64,000 nucleotides of DNA from Spirochaetota bacterium (GCA_023438065.1 JAEXRH010000012.1:744001-808000), one strand, 5' to 3'; positions 16,935 through 25,950 are shown, numbered from the stretch's first letter. The notes: a model not told the origin generated them from the sequence alone. Translations and numbers: made by a program.

Positions 16935-16998
16935 GGAACCTCCAGGCAGACTGTGATACAGATAATATATATATTTTAATGCTTTCGGAGGAAAACAA

Positions 16999-17619
16999 AT
17001 GGAAACAGGTGCACTCAGGAAATCGGGAGGAGTCGCGCTCGCGCTCGGGGGCGTCCTTCTCGCCGGCTACGCCGTCCTTTTCAACGCCTTGCTGCCGACG
17101 AGGCTGATGGAAACGGACTTCCCGGCGCTGGTGCTGTCGCCCTGGTGGATACCGGTCTGCGCGACCGCGCTCGTCGCCGTGATTCTTCTTTCGTTCGGGT
17201 TCATCGCGACCTATTCGGTCTTGGCGAAAACCTCGGGGCTCCTCGGTTTCGCGGGCTTCGTGACCCTCATGACCGCCTACCTCTTCCAGATCGGCGAGCT
17301 CGTCATGGAAACCTTTTACTATCCCGGCATCGTGTCGACTCAGGAGGGGATCGCGCTTTTCAGGAGCGACGCGATGATCGATCACCCCGCCGCGAAGGCG
17401 TTCGTCGCCATATTCGTCTCGATGATCGCCATCGGAACGCTCACCTTCTCGATCGCGCTCGTCCGGTCGAAGGCATTCCCGAAGCTCGGGGGGATTCTTC
17501 TCGTGATCGGCGCCGCCCTCTACGCGGGAGCGCCTCTTTTCGCGCTCAACATCGCCGGAATCGCTATCTTCGCCCTGGCTTGCGTCATCGTCGGGCGGGC
17601 GACCGCGAAGGCCGCCTAG
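16999..17619 (+). CDS. Hypothetical integral membrane protein
   Basis: A 206-residue protein with about six hydrophobic helices (the first at ~15-35, then near 55-75, 80-100, 130-155, 165-185 and 185-203). No catalytic motif is evident. GGAGG lies 8 nt before the ATG. It resembles small DUF4386-type membrane proteins in layout, but I would not assign it. It converges with the next gene over a strong hairpin. Confidence 0.75.
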   Translation: METGALRKSGGVALALGGVLLAGYAVLFNALLPTRLMETDFPALVLSPWWIPVCATALVAVILLSFGFIATYSVLAKTSGLLGFAGFVTLMTAYLFQIGELVMETFYYPGIVSTQEGIALFRSDAMIDHPAAKAFVAIFVSMIAIGTLTFSIALVRSKAFPKLGGILLVIGAALYAGAPLFALNIAGIAIFALACVIVGRATAKAA

Positions 17620-17627
17620 ACCGACTT

Positions 17628-17656
17628 GCCTTACGCGCGCTTTTCGCGCGTAAGGC
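17628..17656. terminator. Hairpin at convergent gene ends
   Basis: Perfect 12-bp stem GCCTTACGCGCG / CGCGCGTAAGGC with a CTTTT loop. There is no long T-tail on either strand. It overlaps the last codons of the leftward gene and may serve as a bidirectional stop signal. Confidence 0.55.
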
Positions 17657-18380
17657 TCGCGAGCATGAGGCTCCAGAAACAGAGCGCGATGTTGAAAAGC
17701 GGCACCTGCAGGTTTTGCGGCATCGCGTAGATGATGCTGACCATCGGGATCCACACGCCCCAGGTCGAGATGAGGACGGTCACGACGCGGCTTCCCATCG
17801 ATCCCCAGAGTTCGCGGTCCGCGAGCGAGGAAAGACGGAAGCTCTTTTCGAGGAACCAGTACGCGAGAACTTGCGTCCACCCGGCCCACAGGGGGTTGTA
17901 GACGAACTGGTCGACGAGGACCTTCGGGACGATGACCGCGGGGCCGTTCCCCGTACCGAAGACGAGGGCCTGAAGCCCGTAGAAGAAGTCGATCTCGATT
18001 CCCTTGTACGCCCAAAAGAGTGTTAGGAAGGCCCCTGCCTGCCATGCGGGGACCGCGTCGTGCCTTCCCGCGGACCCGCGGTTCATCCAGGTGCGCCACA
18101 ACGACGGGATAAGACCGCCGAAGACGCCGGTCGCGATCGCCGAGTAAAGGAATCCGCCCGAGGCCTTCACGCGCCCGAGCCCTTCCAGCGCGCGGGTGAC
18201 CGGGGTCCAAAGGTAGAATCCCGCGATGATCGCCGAGGCGACGAGCCAGAGAAAGAGGCCGGGGATGGCGTTCTCGCGCGCGGAGGAAAGCCCCGCGCGC
18301 GCCGCGGCGCGAATCGCGCCCGCTTTCGCGGGCGCTACGGTATTGCCGGAACCGTTGCCGGATTCATTGGTGTCTTTCAT
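17631..18380 (-). CDS. Integral membrane protein, Mpv17/PMP22-like
   Basis: A 249-residue protein with a polar, low-complexity N-terminus of about 35 residues and four or more membrane helices. The spacing of KVLVDQFVYNPLWAGWTQ and, later, STWGVWIPMVSIIYAMPQNLQVPLFNIALCFWSLMLA matches the Mpv17/PMP22 pattern (DQ..P, W.P...NF..VP.....N..FW). That family is best known from eukaryotic peroxisomes and mitochondria and its function is debated. The start at 18380 is chosen because a TATAAC box lies 4 nt upstream; an ATG at 18419 is the alternative. The family assignment is tentative. Confidence 0.6.
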   Translation of the reverse strand: MKDTNESGNGSGNTVAPAKAGAIRAAARAGLSSARENAIPGLFLWLVASAIIAGFYLWTPVTRALEGLGRVKASGGFLYSAIATGVFGGLIPSLWRTWMNRGSAGRHDAVPAWQAGAFLTLFWAYKGIEIDFFYGLQALVFGTGNGPAVIVPKVLVDQFVYNPLWAGWTQVLAYWFLEKSFRLSSLADRELWGSMGSRVVTVLISTWGVWIPMVSIIYAMPQNLQVPLFNIALCFWSLMLASLTREKRA

Positions 18381-18448
18381 ACAGGTTATAAGGTAGCGAA
18401 AAGGGCAAGAGGCGTGCAAGGACTATCGCGCGATTTGGCAAGTATTAT

Positions 18449-18477
18449 TTGAGTTTTCGCCACTTTCCGGTTATCAT
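18449..18477 (+). promoter_or_regulatory. Promoter with very short leader
   Basis: TTGAGT (18449-18454), 17-nt spacer, TATCAT (18472-18477). The ATG at 18491 is 13 nt past the -10 box with no Shine-Dalgarno, so the leader should be only about 7 nt. Confidence 0.6.
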
Positions 18478-18490
18478 ACTCTAGTCACCT

Positions 18491-20779
18491 ATGGATACCG
18501 CGAAACGTCGACCCAGGATCGGATTTCAGCTGACCCAGATCTCCCTCGAGTACTGCGCCATGTACATGCAGGAAATCATGCATGCCTGCCGCGACGCGGG
18601 CGCCGATCTCGTCGTCTTCGAGGGCGGCTCCCTCCTCGCCCCGCATACCTTCGATTACCAGCAAAACGCGATCTACGGCTACATGAAAGGCGAAAGCGTC
18701 GACGCCCTGATAATCCTGACGGCGACGATGAAAAATTTCGTCGACGGTGAGCGTTTCGCTAAACTCGTCGATTCCTTCGGGTCCATCCCCCTCATCAGCA
18801 TATCCGCGCCGCTTTACGGACACGCGAGCCTCGTCATCGACAACCGGGCGGGCCTCGAGGCCGCGATCCGGCACCTCGTGACCGATCACGGACGGCGACG
18901 CGTCGCCTTCATCGGCGGCCCGGCGTACAATCCCGAGGCATGCGAGCGGTACGACGCGTACCGGGACACCCTCGCGCTTTTGGGGATTCCCCTTGACCCG
19001 GCGATCGTCGTCAACGGCGATTTTACGGCGAGAAGCGGGGCGAGGGCCGTCGATTGCCTCATCGACGAGCGAAAGGCTAATTTCGACGCGATCGTCGCTG
19101 GTAACGACGTCATGGCGATCGCCGCGATACAGGCGCTCCAGGAGCGAGGGATCGGCGTGCCGGCAGACATCGCCGTCGCGGGTTTCGACGACCTCACCCA
19201 GGCGTCCTACTCGAGCCCTACCCTGACGACCGTCAGACAGCCGTTTCGCGACCAGGCCAGGGCCGCCGTACGCATCGCCTGCGAGGCGATAGCGGGAACA
19301 CCGAGCGACGAGCTCATCACCTTCCCGACTGAATTGGTCACGCGTACCTCGTGCGGGTGCTTTCCCCGCTCGATAACCATCCACCGCGCGGCGAGTCACG
19401 TCGTCTCCGAATCGCTTGCCGCGCCCGCGAGCCCGAGCGTCACCCGTTTCATCGGCCTGGTCTCCGCGCTCGAAGCCCCCGCGGGCCTGACGGCCGAGGA
19501 AGTCGGCGAGTACGCGACGTTACTCTTCGACCTTTTCACGCGAAGGCTCTCGGGCAAGCAGGACGAGCGGGCATTCATGATAGCGCTCCATTCCTTCGCG
19601 ACCCGGCGAAGCCATACCATAGAGCAGCTCTTTTTCTGGGAGGAGGTCGTCCTCGCCGTGACCTCGTATCTCTCCCGGGGCGACGATTCGGGGGCACTCG
19701 TCGAGATGCGCGAGACCGCGCGAATCATTTTGCGCGAATCGCTCATGACCCTTCAGAACCGGAAGCAGTTCAGGCTCCTCGAAGAGTCGACGCGATTTCA
19801 GGGGATCATGCAGCTGCTCCTGCTGACGCGGGATCTTTCGGATCTCGTCTCGGTCATTCCGCAGATCGTCAATACCCTCGACGTCAGGACTTTCATACTC
19901 GTATTGCACAAGCCGTTCAAGCCGCGCGCGGACGCGCTTCCCCTTTCCGGCATCGAGGGACGCGAGGTTCTCGTCTCGATCGTGGACGGCGCCGTGATCG
20001 AACCCGCCGTCCGCAAGCCCGAGGGGAACGAGCTCTTGCCGAACGCGCTCGTCGCCGGGATGCGCGACTACCGGCTTATCGCCGCGACCCTATTCAGCCG
20101 GGAGGAACTTTTCGGATACGTCTGCTTCGAGCCCGGAAGCCACAGCCCCGGACTCTATCACAGCATGATCATGGAGCTCGGCAGCGTGATAAAGCGGTGC
20201 GTTCTCGGCACCCAGCAAAAACACACCGAGAACAAGCTCAGGAACGCGCTCCAGAGGCTTCGGGAGACGAACCAGCGGCTCGCCGACCAGTCGCAGCGCG
20301 ACGAGCTCACGAAGCTCTACAACAGAAGGGGTTTTCTCGACCTCGCGACCCACAGTCTCATGTTCGCGCAACGAATGGAAAAGACCGGGATGATGCTCTT
20401 CGTCGATCTCGACGGACTCAAACCGATAAACGACACGTGGGGACACGCCGCGGGGGACCTCGCGATCAAGGGGGCGGCCCTCGTCCTCAAGGCAACCTTC
20501 CGGCAGATCGACATCATCGCGCGTCTCGGCGGCGACGAGTTCGTCGTGCTCGCGCTCGATTCTCCGTACGCCAACAAGGACATCATCCTCGACCGGTTGA
20601 CCAACAACATCGAGACCTTCAATTCGAGCGGGGCGCACAAGTGGGTTCTCGCCATGAGCGTCGGCGTTCTCGAGATCGCGAGCGACGACAAACGGCCGCT
20701 TCCAGAGCTGATGGAAGAGGCCGACCGTCTTCAATACGAGGAAAAGATGCGCAAGCGCAAGGCCCGGGGACAATCCTGA
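18491..20779 (+). CDS. Cytoplasmic PBP-like sensor diguanylate cyclase
   Basis: A 762-residue protein without signal peptide or membrane helix. Residues ~8-290 form a LacI-type ligand-binding fold without the LacI DNA-binding head (ISISAPLYGHASLVIDN, RRVAFIGGPA, AIVAGNDVMAIAAI, VAGFDDLTQ). A helical middle region follows, then a GGDEF domain (DELTKLYNRRGF, FVDLDGLKPINDTWGHAAGD, GGDEF at 680-684). An RxxD inhibitory site (RQID) lies five residues before GGDEF, so c-di-GMP feedback is expected. It probably turns an intracellular sugar-like signal into c-di-GMP. Its N-terminal layout matches the LuxR-output protein at 10339, and both binding domains end in a SCGC segment. Confidence 0.9.
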   Translation: MDTAKRRPRIGFQLTQISLEYCAMYMQEIMHACRDAGADLVVFEGGSLLAPHTFDYQQNAIYGYMKGESVDALIILTATMKNFVDGERFAKLVDSFGSIPLISISAPLYGHASLVIDNRAGLEAAIRHLVTDHGRRRVAFIGGPAYNPEACERYDAYRDTLALLGIPLDPAIVVNGDFTARSGARAVDCLIDERKANFDAIVAGNDVMAIAAIQALQERGIGVPADIAVAGFDDLTQASYSSPTLTTVRQPFRDQARAAVRIACEAIAGTPSDELITFPTELVTRTSCGCFPRSITIHRAASHVVSESLAAPASPSVTRFIGLVSALEAPAGLTAEEVGEYATLLFDLFTRRLSGKQDERAFMIALHSFATRRSHTIEQLFFWEEVVLAVTSYLSRGDDSGALVEMRETARIILRESLMTLQNRKQFRLLEESTRFQGIMQLLLLTRDLSDLVSVIPQIVNTLDVRTFILVLHKPFKPRADALPLSGIEGREVLVSIVDGAVIEPAVRKPEGNELLPNALVAGMRDYRLIAATLFSREELFGYVCFEPGSHSPGLYHSMIMELGSVIKRCVLGTQQKHTENKLRNALQRLRETNQRLADQSQRDELTKLYNRRGFLDLATHSLMFAQRMEKTGMMLFVDLDGLKPINDTWGHAAGDLAIKGAALVLKATFRQIDIIARLGGDEFVVLALDSPYANKDIILDRLTNNIETFNSSGAHKWVLAMSVGVLEIASDDKRPLPELMEEADRLQYEEKMRKRKARGQS

Positions 20780-20812
20780 GGACGTGAGCGGGGACGTCGG
20801 CGCTTTCGGGGA

Positions 20813-21712
20813 TTAGCGTTTCGGGGGATCGTAGAAGAGGATCTCGTCGCAGTCCTCGCCCTTGAGCCCCTTCAGGAGATGCAACTCGTCGGTGTAATCC
20901 TTCGACGCGATCGCGCTGAAGGGCACGAGTCCGGTATTCGCGAGTTTCCGGTTAATGACGAGCTGATCCTTTTTCGCGAGACCCTGTATCCGGCACGCGA
21001 GGTTAATCCCGTACCCGACGTAGTCCCGGTACTTGAGTTGGGAGGCCTCGGCGGATATCTCGTATTTGTATACCTTCTCGGCGACGAGGGCGCCGGCGAG
21101 GGCGAGCGAGGGATAGGAGCGGAAAAGCTCGTCGTTCAGGAAATCTACGTAGGTATCGAACACGAGCAGGGCTTCCGAAACCGATTGTGCCGTGGTGGCG
21201 TCCCAAATGACCAGGGCCCCGTCGCCGAGAAGCTTGTAGTAGGAGCAACCGAACCCGAACTGGTTGACGCAGGAAAGGAAATTTGACGTGAAGTCCTTGA
21301 TGAGGCGGAATACGGATTCCTCCGCGTTGCCGCGAAGGAAGTTGCTGAAGTTCCTGATGTCCACGCACAGGACGAGCGCTTCGGGCTTGACCTCGTCGAG
21401 ATATACGTTATCGAAGATGTCTACCGGCATCTTGCGCAAGCCCAGGAGGGCGGAGGAGTCGATCTCGACGTTCTGGTCCACCGCGGCCACGAACTCGCAT
21501 CGGGCGCCCATGGCGGCGCTTATCGCGTGGCAAATGGCCTCGTCGGTCGGGAATTCGTCGATTTTCACGCGATGGACGAACGACGGGATCGCCGATCCCG
21601 CGTCGGATATAACCAGGGTTCCGTCGCTTTCAAGATCGAGCTGCAGGATGCACGGGTCGCCGGTTTCGGTGTTTTGTACGGTGATTATTCGGTTTTTCAG
21701 GGAAAACAGCAT
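20813..21712 (-). CDS. Class III adenylate/guanylate cyclase homology protein
   Basis: A 299-residue soluble protein. The N-terminal ~100 residues have no recognised domain. The cyclase domain shows metal-binding Asp 118 (VLCVDIRNFS) and Asp 164 (LLGDGALVIW), and the transition-state pair Asn 237 and Arg 241 (GYGINLACRIQ). The residues that choose ATP over GTP are not clear enough to name the product, though cAMP is the usual one. The start is supported by a TATAGT box 5 nt before the ATG. It converges with the PBP-GGDEF gene, so two second-messenger enzymes are neighbours. Confidence 0.88.
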   Translation of the reverse strand: MLFSLKNRIITVQNTETGDPCILQLDLESDGTLVISDAGSAIPSFVHRVKIDEFPTDEAICHAISAAMGARCEFVAAVDQNVEIDSSALLGLRKMPVDIFDNVYLDEVKPEALVLCVDIRNFSNFLRGNAEESVFRLIKDFTSNFLSCVNQFGFGCSYYKLLGDGALVIWDATTAQSVSEALLVFDTYVDFLNDELFRSYPSLALAGALVAEKVYKYEISAEASQLKYRDYVGYGINLACRIQGLAKKDQLVINRKLANTGLVPFSAIASKDYTDELHLLKGLKGEDCDEILFYDPPKR

Positions 21713-21717
21713 GGCCC

Positions 21718-21746
21718 ACTATACCATGATCCCATCTGCCGGTAAA
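21718..21746 (-). promoter_or_regulatory. Leaderless promoter of cyclase gene
   Basis: Read on the minus strand: TTTACC (21746-21741), 17-nt spacer, TATAGT (21723-21718), then 5 nt to the ATG at 21712. No Shine-Dalgarno is present. Confidence 0.6.
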
Positions 21747-21774
21747 TCGATTTTCCGCGAGGCTCGGACCGAAT

Positions 21775-21803
21775 TTGCTTTTCACGATCCCATCCACTAG
21801 TCT
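21775..21803 (+). promoter_or_regulatory. Promoter of hemerythrin-GGDEF gene
   Basis: TTGCTT (21775-21780), 17-nt spacer, TAGTCT (21798-21803). The leader is about 26 nt and contains GGAG and AAGG, so this is a conventional leadered start. Confidence 0.5.
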
Positions 21804-21836
21804 TGTAGGGAGTTCCGGAGAAGGATACCGCGAAGC

Positions 21837-23459
21837 ATGACGAATATATCCCTTTCGTACGCCCTCGTGATCGTTACCGTATCATTGACCCTCGTCACGC
21901 TCATCATGGCTTTGGGCAGGAACGAGCGGCATCTTTGGATATACACCGGCGGTTTCGCCTTTTCCGCGGCGTGCTTTTTCCTCTACCCGCTCCAGGAACT
22001 CGGTTTCTCGTTTCTCGGCATCGTCCTTCCGAACGCGTTCCTCATCGCGTTTCACCTTTTCATGGTCTGGGGCATCAGGACCTTTTACGCGGTAAAGCCT
22101 ACCATGGCGAGGCGCTTTATTGCCTATACGGTCATTTACCTCGCGGCGATGGTACTCCTTACCTATACCTTCCCCGTCTTTAAATGGAGGGCGATCCTGA
22201 CCTCCGCCGCGATCATCCTTTTCGTCACGGAATTCCTCCGTGTCCTCGCCATGTACTCCTACGGCACCGTCAACGCCATCAGGATCCCGGTGTTCGCGGT
22301 ATTCCTCGTCTTCGTCGCCTTCCATGCCGCCCGACTCGTCATGACCGCCTGCGGCATGTTCCCGGCGCACGAACTGCTCAGGGAAAACCCGCTCACGACG
22401 GTTCTGATGGGTTTCACCCTGTTCATCTCCATTCTCTGGTCGGGCTGCATTCTTCTTCTCGACAACGCGAACCTCGTGAGCGACCTCATCAAGAAAAACG
22501 CCATGCTCGAGAATCTCGCGCTCAAGGACGAGCTTACCGGCCTCTTTAACCGGCATTCGCTCGACCAGACGATCGTCGCGGAGATGCAGCGGCAGAACCG
22601 CTATCAGGAACCCGTATCGCTGATCATGCTCGACCTCGATCATTTCAAGGACGTCAACGACCGGTTCGGGCACGACGCGGGAGACGCGATTCTCGTCGAG
22701 GCCGCGCGCCGCGTTTTGAAGGGTATCCGTTCCACGGATTTTCTCTTCAGGTGGGGCGGCGAGGAATTCCTCATCCTGATGCCGAACACGAATCTCGAGG
22801 GCGCAACCCTCGTCGCGGACAAGCTGCGATGCGCCCTCCTCGGGTCCCCGATAGAGCCGGTCGGCACGATCACCGCGAGCTTCGGCGTGGCGGAACGCGT
22901 TCCGGGCGAGAGTCGGGAGGATTGGTTCAGGCACGTCGATCAGGCCATGTACCGCGCCAAACGGGGCGGACGGAACCGCGTGGAGGCATGGAAACCGGGT
23001 AACGAGATGCCCGTCGCGACCCTTCGCGTCGAGTGGCAAAAGGAATGGAATTCGGGAAACCAGACGATCGATCGCCAGCATCAGGAAATCATCGCGCTCG
23101 GAAATTCGCTTCTGGGGCTCGCCGTGTCGAAGGGCAAGCAGGCGGGAATCAGGAAGGCCATCGAGACCCTGATCGTCGCGATACAGAACCATTTCGCCGA
23201 AGAGGAATCGATCATCCGGGAGTCGGGCTTTCCGGACACCGAGCATCACTGCCAGATTCACCGGAATCTGTACGCCGAGGCGAGGGAGATGCAGGAAAGC
23301 TTTTTAAAGGGAAAAACCGAGCCGACGATCCTCTTCGACTACATCGTCCACAAGATCATCCTCGATCATATCCTGACGACGGACATTCTCTACTATCCCT
23401 ACATGCGCGAACGTACGCGTAAAACCGCGCGCGCCCAGGAGATTCCCGGGCGCCAATGA
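21837..23459 (+). CDS. Membrane diguanylate cyclase with C-terminal bacteriohemerythrin
   Basis: A 540-residue protein. Six to seven membrane helices fill residues ~5-210. A GGDEF domain follows (DELTGLFNRHSL at 231, GGEEF at 307-311) with an intact RxxD inhibitory site (RSTD, five residues before it). A hemerythrin domain (about 395-530) has the di-iron ligand pattern HQE (415), HFAEEE (452), HHCQIH (470-475) and DHILTTD (near 517). Hemerythrin binds O2, so the enzyme probably couples oxygen or redox state to c-di-GMP. For an apparently anaerobic or microaerophilic organism this fits aerotaxis or oxygen avoidance. The activity is inferred; the domains are directly visible. Confidence 0.93.
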   Translation: MTNISLSYALVIVTVSLTLVTLIMALGRNERHLWIYTGGFAFSAACFFLYPLQELGFSFLGIVLPNAFLIAFHLFMVWGIRTFYAVKPTMARRFIAYTVIYLAAMVLLTYTFPVFKWRAILTSAAIILFVTEFLRVLAMYSYGTVNAIRIPVFAVFLVFVAFHAARLVMTACGMFPAHELLRENPLTTVLMGFTLFISILWSGCILLLDNANLVSDLIKKNAMLENLALKDELTGLFNRHSLDQTIVAEMQRQNRYQEPVSLIMLDLDHFKDVNDRFGHDAGDAILVEAARRVLKGIRSTDFLFRWGGEEFLILMPNTNLEGATLVADKLRCALLGSPIEPVGTITASFGVAERVPGESREDWFRHVDQAMYRAKRGGRNRVEAWKPGNEMPVATLRVEWQKEWNSGNQTIDRQHQEIIALGNSLLGLAVSKGKQAGIRKAIETLIVAIQNHFAEEESIIRESGFPDTEHHCQIHRNLYAEAREMQESFLKGKTEPTILFDYIVHKIILDHILTTDILYYPYMRERTRKTARAQEIPGRQ

Positions 23460-23469
23460 TCGCGAAACG

Positions 23470-24150
23470 TCACGGAAAGCGCGCCAAGAGATACTGATAG
23501 CGACTTCTCAGGATACCGCTCCGCTCAAGGGTATACGGGGCGTATTTGACCGGCGAGGACAGCAGGGTCACGAGCCTGATGGCCTCGTCGTTCGTCATCT
23601 TTCGCGCGTCCTTCCGGTAATGATAGCGGGACGCGGCCTCGATCCCGAACACGCCCTTCCCCCATTCCGCGTAATTGAGATAGAGCTCGAAGATCCGGTC
23701 CTTTCCGAGGATGTGCTCCATCTCGATCGCCAGGATCATCTCGACGTACTTCCGGGCGTAGCTTTTCACGGGCACGAGAAAGAGCGTTCTCGCGGTTTGC
23801 ATGGTAATCGTGCTCCCTCCGTAGAGGGGCCTGCCCACGCGCTTGTTGATAAACCAGGCGTTTTTAAGGGCCGCCGGGATCACGCCGTGATGGCTGAAGA
23901 AGGTATAATCCTCGACCTTGATGATCATGTTGCGGGTCCGCCGGGGAATCGCCTTGAGGGGACGGTAGCGCACGGGATGGATCTTCCACCGGAAAAAGGC
24001 GGCGCGCCAGGCCATGACGCTCGTGACGGGAGGATTGACGAACCGGTAGAGATATATGGCCGGTATGGTCAGCTGCACGAAAAAAAGATGGACGTACACC
24101 GCGAAAAGCGGGATGAAAAGAAGCCTCTTGAGGGACCGTTTGAATCGCAT
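23470..24150 (-). CDS. mtgA: Monofunctional peptidoglycan glycosyltransferase MtgA
   Basis: A 226-residue protein with one N-terminal membrane anchor (about 10-36) and a family 51 glycosyltransferase domain. Motifs are KVEDYTFFSHHG with catalytic Glu 80, GGSTITMQTARTLFL (111-125), and AIEMEHILGKDRIFELYLNYAEWGKGVFGIEAASRYHY. It polymerises lipid II into glycan strands outside the inner membrane. There is no transpeptidase domain, and the length matches MtgA. TTCACA (24189-24184), an 18-nt spacer and TAGACT (24165-24160) lie just upstream, with only 9 nt from the -10 box to the ATG. It converges with the hemerythrin-GGDEF gene. Confidence 0.93.
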   Translation of the reverse strand: MRFKRSLKRLLFIPLFAVYVHLFFVQLTIPAIYLYRFVNPPVTSVMAWRAAFFRWKIHPVRYRPLKAIPRRTRNMIIKVEDYTFFSHHGVIPAALKNAWFINKRVGRPLYGGSTITMQTARTLFLVPVKSYARKYVEMILAIEMEHILGKDRIFELYLNYAEWGKGVFGIEAASRYHYRKDARKMTNDEAIRLVTLLSSPVKYAPYTLERSGILRSRYQYLLARFP

Positions 24151-24243
24151 GCGTATATAAGTCTACCCCGAAACGAGCCTCCGTGTGAAGCGTCGCGCAA
24201 GAGTGGATCGCCCGGATTCGGCGTTTTGCGTCGAGGCCGTAAC

Positions 24244-25950
24244 TCACTCGCTTCGCGTTATGGGAAGCTCGATCCTGAAGGTCGTGCCCCTGCCCGGTTC
24301 CGATTCCGCCGAAAGCCGGCCTCCGTGCTTGTTGACGATTATATCGTACGAGATACTCAACCCGAGACCCGTGCCCTTGCCCGGCTCCTTCGTCGTAAAG
24401 AACGGGTCAAAAACCCTGGAAAGGACGTTTTTCGGGATACCGGGTCCGTCATCGGAGATGAGGATCACGACGTAGGCGCCCTCGACGAAGGTTCTCAGGT
24501 CGATATGCCCTTTATCGGACCGTTTCTGCTCCCCGATCGCCTGCGCGGCATTGACGAGGATATTGAGGATGACCTGGTTGATCTCGCCGCCGTGCGCGGG
24601 CACGTGGGGGACGCCGTCGAATTCCTTCGATACGTCGGCGACGTACTTGAGCTCGTTCCAGGCAACGACGAGCGTACTCTCGATTCCGGCGTTCACGTCG
24701 TATTCCTCGAATGACGCGGAGCTTTCCATGCGCGAGAAGGACATGAGATTCGTGATGATGTTCTTGATCCGGATGAAGCCTTCCTCGTTCTCTCCGAAGA
24801 TATGCGTCGCCTCGTCGAACAGGTACGTGGAATCGTAAGACCTGGCGATCGCCTCGACCTCCGGTATGCCGAGCGACGAGATCTTCTCGCGCATCTCCTT
24901 CAGCGATGCCACGTAGGATTTGAGCATGGTCTGGTTGCTCTTCAGGAAACCGAGCGGGTTATTGATCTCGTGGGCGATTCCCGCGGCAAGCTGGCCGATC
25001 GAGGCGAGCTTCTCGTGCTGCAGCATGAGATCCCGGGTTTGCGTGAGTTTCAGGTTCATGTCGGCGAGCTCGAGGTTCATGTTCCACATATCCCGCTCGT
25101 TATTGATGCGGTCGGTTATGTCCTTGATCGTTCCCTGAATCTCCAGGATCGAGCCGTCCTCGTCCTTGAGGGCGTGGGAGGTCTCGATGCAATAGGCTCT
25201 CGTGCCGTCATTCCGCTTCAGGATGACCTCGAGATCGACGACGTAGCCGTCATGGGCGAGTTTCTGCTCGAAGAAATCGTGGAAATCCCCGTTCTCGACG
25301 AGTTCGCCCAACCGGTGCCCGATGGCCGCGTCTTTGTCAGGGAGGCACAACAATCGCAAACCCGCCGCGTTTATGTTCGTGAGGATACCGGACGCGTTCA
25401 TCGTGTATATCATGTCGTGGGCGCTCTCGAAGAACGCCGTGAAGCGCCTTACGCTCTCCGCGAGCTGGCGTTCGGTTTCCTCGCGCCGTCGCGCCTCGAC
25501 TTCCTTCCGGTAGCGCGCCGCGACGATCTCGGAGATCGTATCGGTTATCGACTTGAAGGAAACGGTCTCGGCCTCGATCCACGGTTCGCCGTTCCGTCCG
25601 AGAAAGGCGAAACCGAATCCGGACCCTGAACTGTAGAGTGGCGACGACATCCAATGGGATAGGGGCACGTCCATCCCCGGGGGCGCCCAGTCCCTGAACG
25701 TGTCGACCGCGTCGGGGCGGGTATGCCGATCGACGCATTCGCGCCACCGTTCCACCGGTATCTCGATGGGGAACTGCGAACCGGCGAGGCAGAATCGGTG
25801 GGCGTTCGCCGCGTTCACGTAAAAAAGCGCTCCGGAAGCGGCGGAGAACGCGTGCGCGATCGCGTCGATCGCGGTCAGGTTCGACTTCTCGGAGTCGTCG
25901 GTAAGGTAGATCCGGAACAGCTGCAGGTCGAGTTCAAGGCTCTTGAACAA
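24244..25950 (-). CDS. PAS-domain hybrid-less sensor histidine kinase
   Basis: A 568-residue soluble kinase. The N-terminal ~150 residues may be a GAF-type sensor. A PAS domain follows (about 165-285, FFESAHDMIYTMNASGILTNINAAG). The HisKA box has phospho-acceptor His 327 (GQLAAGIAHEINNPLGFLKSN), and the C-terminal ATPase domain shows NAAQAI (N box), ISDDGPGIPKNVLSRVFDPFFTTK (G1/F boxes) and GTGLGLSISYDI. Its start overlaps the end of the STAS gene by 17 nt, so translation is probably coupled. It belongs to one leftward transcript with the PP2C and STAS genes. No separate partner receiver lies after it; the receiver on the PP2C protein is a likely target. Confidence 0.92.
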   Translation of the reverse strand: MFKSLELDLQLFRIYLTDDSEKSNLTAIDAIAHAFSAASGALFYVNAANAHRFCLAGSQFPIEIPVERWRECVDRHTRPDAVDTFRDWAPPGMDVPLSHWMSSPLYSSGSGFGFAFLGRNGEPWIEAETVSFKSITDTISEIVAARYRKEVEARRREETERQLAESVRRFTAFFESAHDMIYTMNASGILTNINAAGLRLLCLPDKDAAIGHRLGELVENGDFHDFFEQKLAHDGYVVDLEVILKRNDGTRAYCIETSHALKDEDGSILEIQGTIKDITDRINNERDMWNMNLELADMNLKLTQTRDLMLQHEKLASIGQLAAGIAHEINNPLGFLKSNQTMLKSYVASLKEMREKISSLGIPEVEAIARSYDSTYLFDEATHIFGENEEGFIRIKNIITNLMSFSRMESSASFEEYDVNAGIESTLVVAWNELKYVADVSKEFDGVPHVPAHGGEINQVILNILVNAAQAIGEQKRSDKGHIDLRTFVEGAYVVILISDDGPGIPKNVLSRVFDPFFTTKEPGKGTGLGLSISYDIIVNKHGGRLSAESEPGRGTTFRIELPITRSE

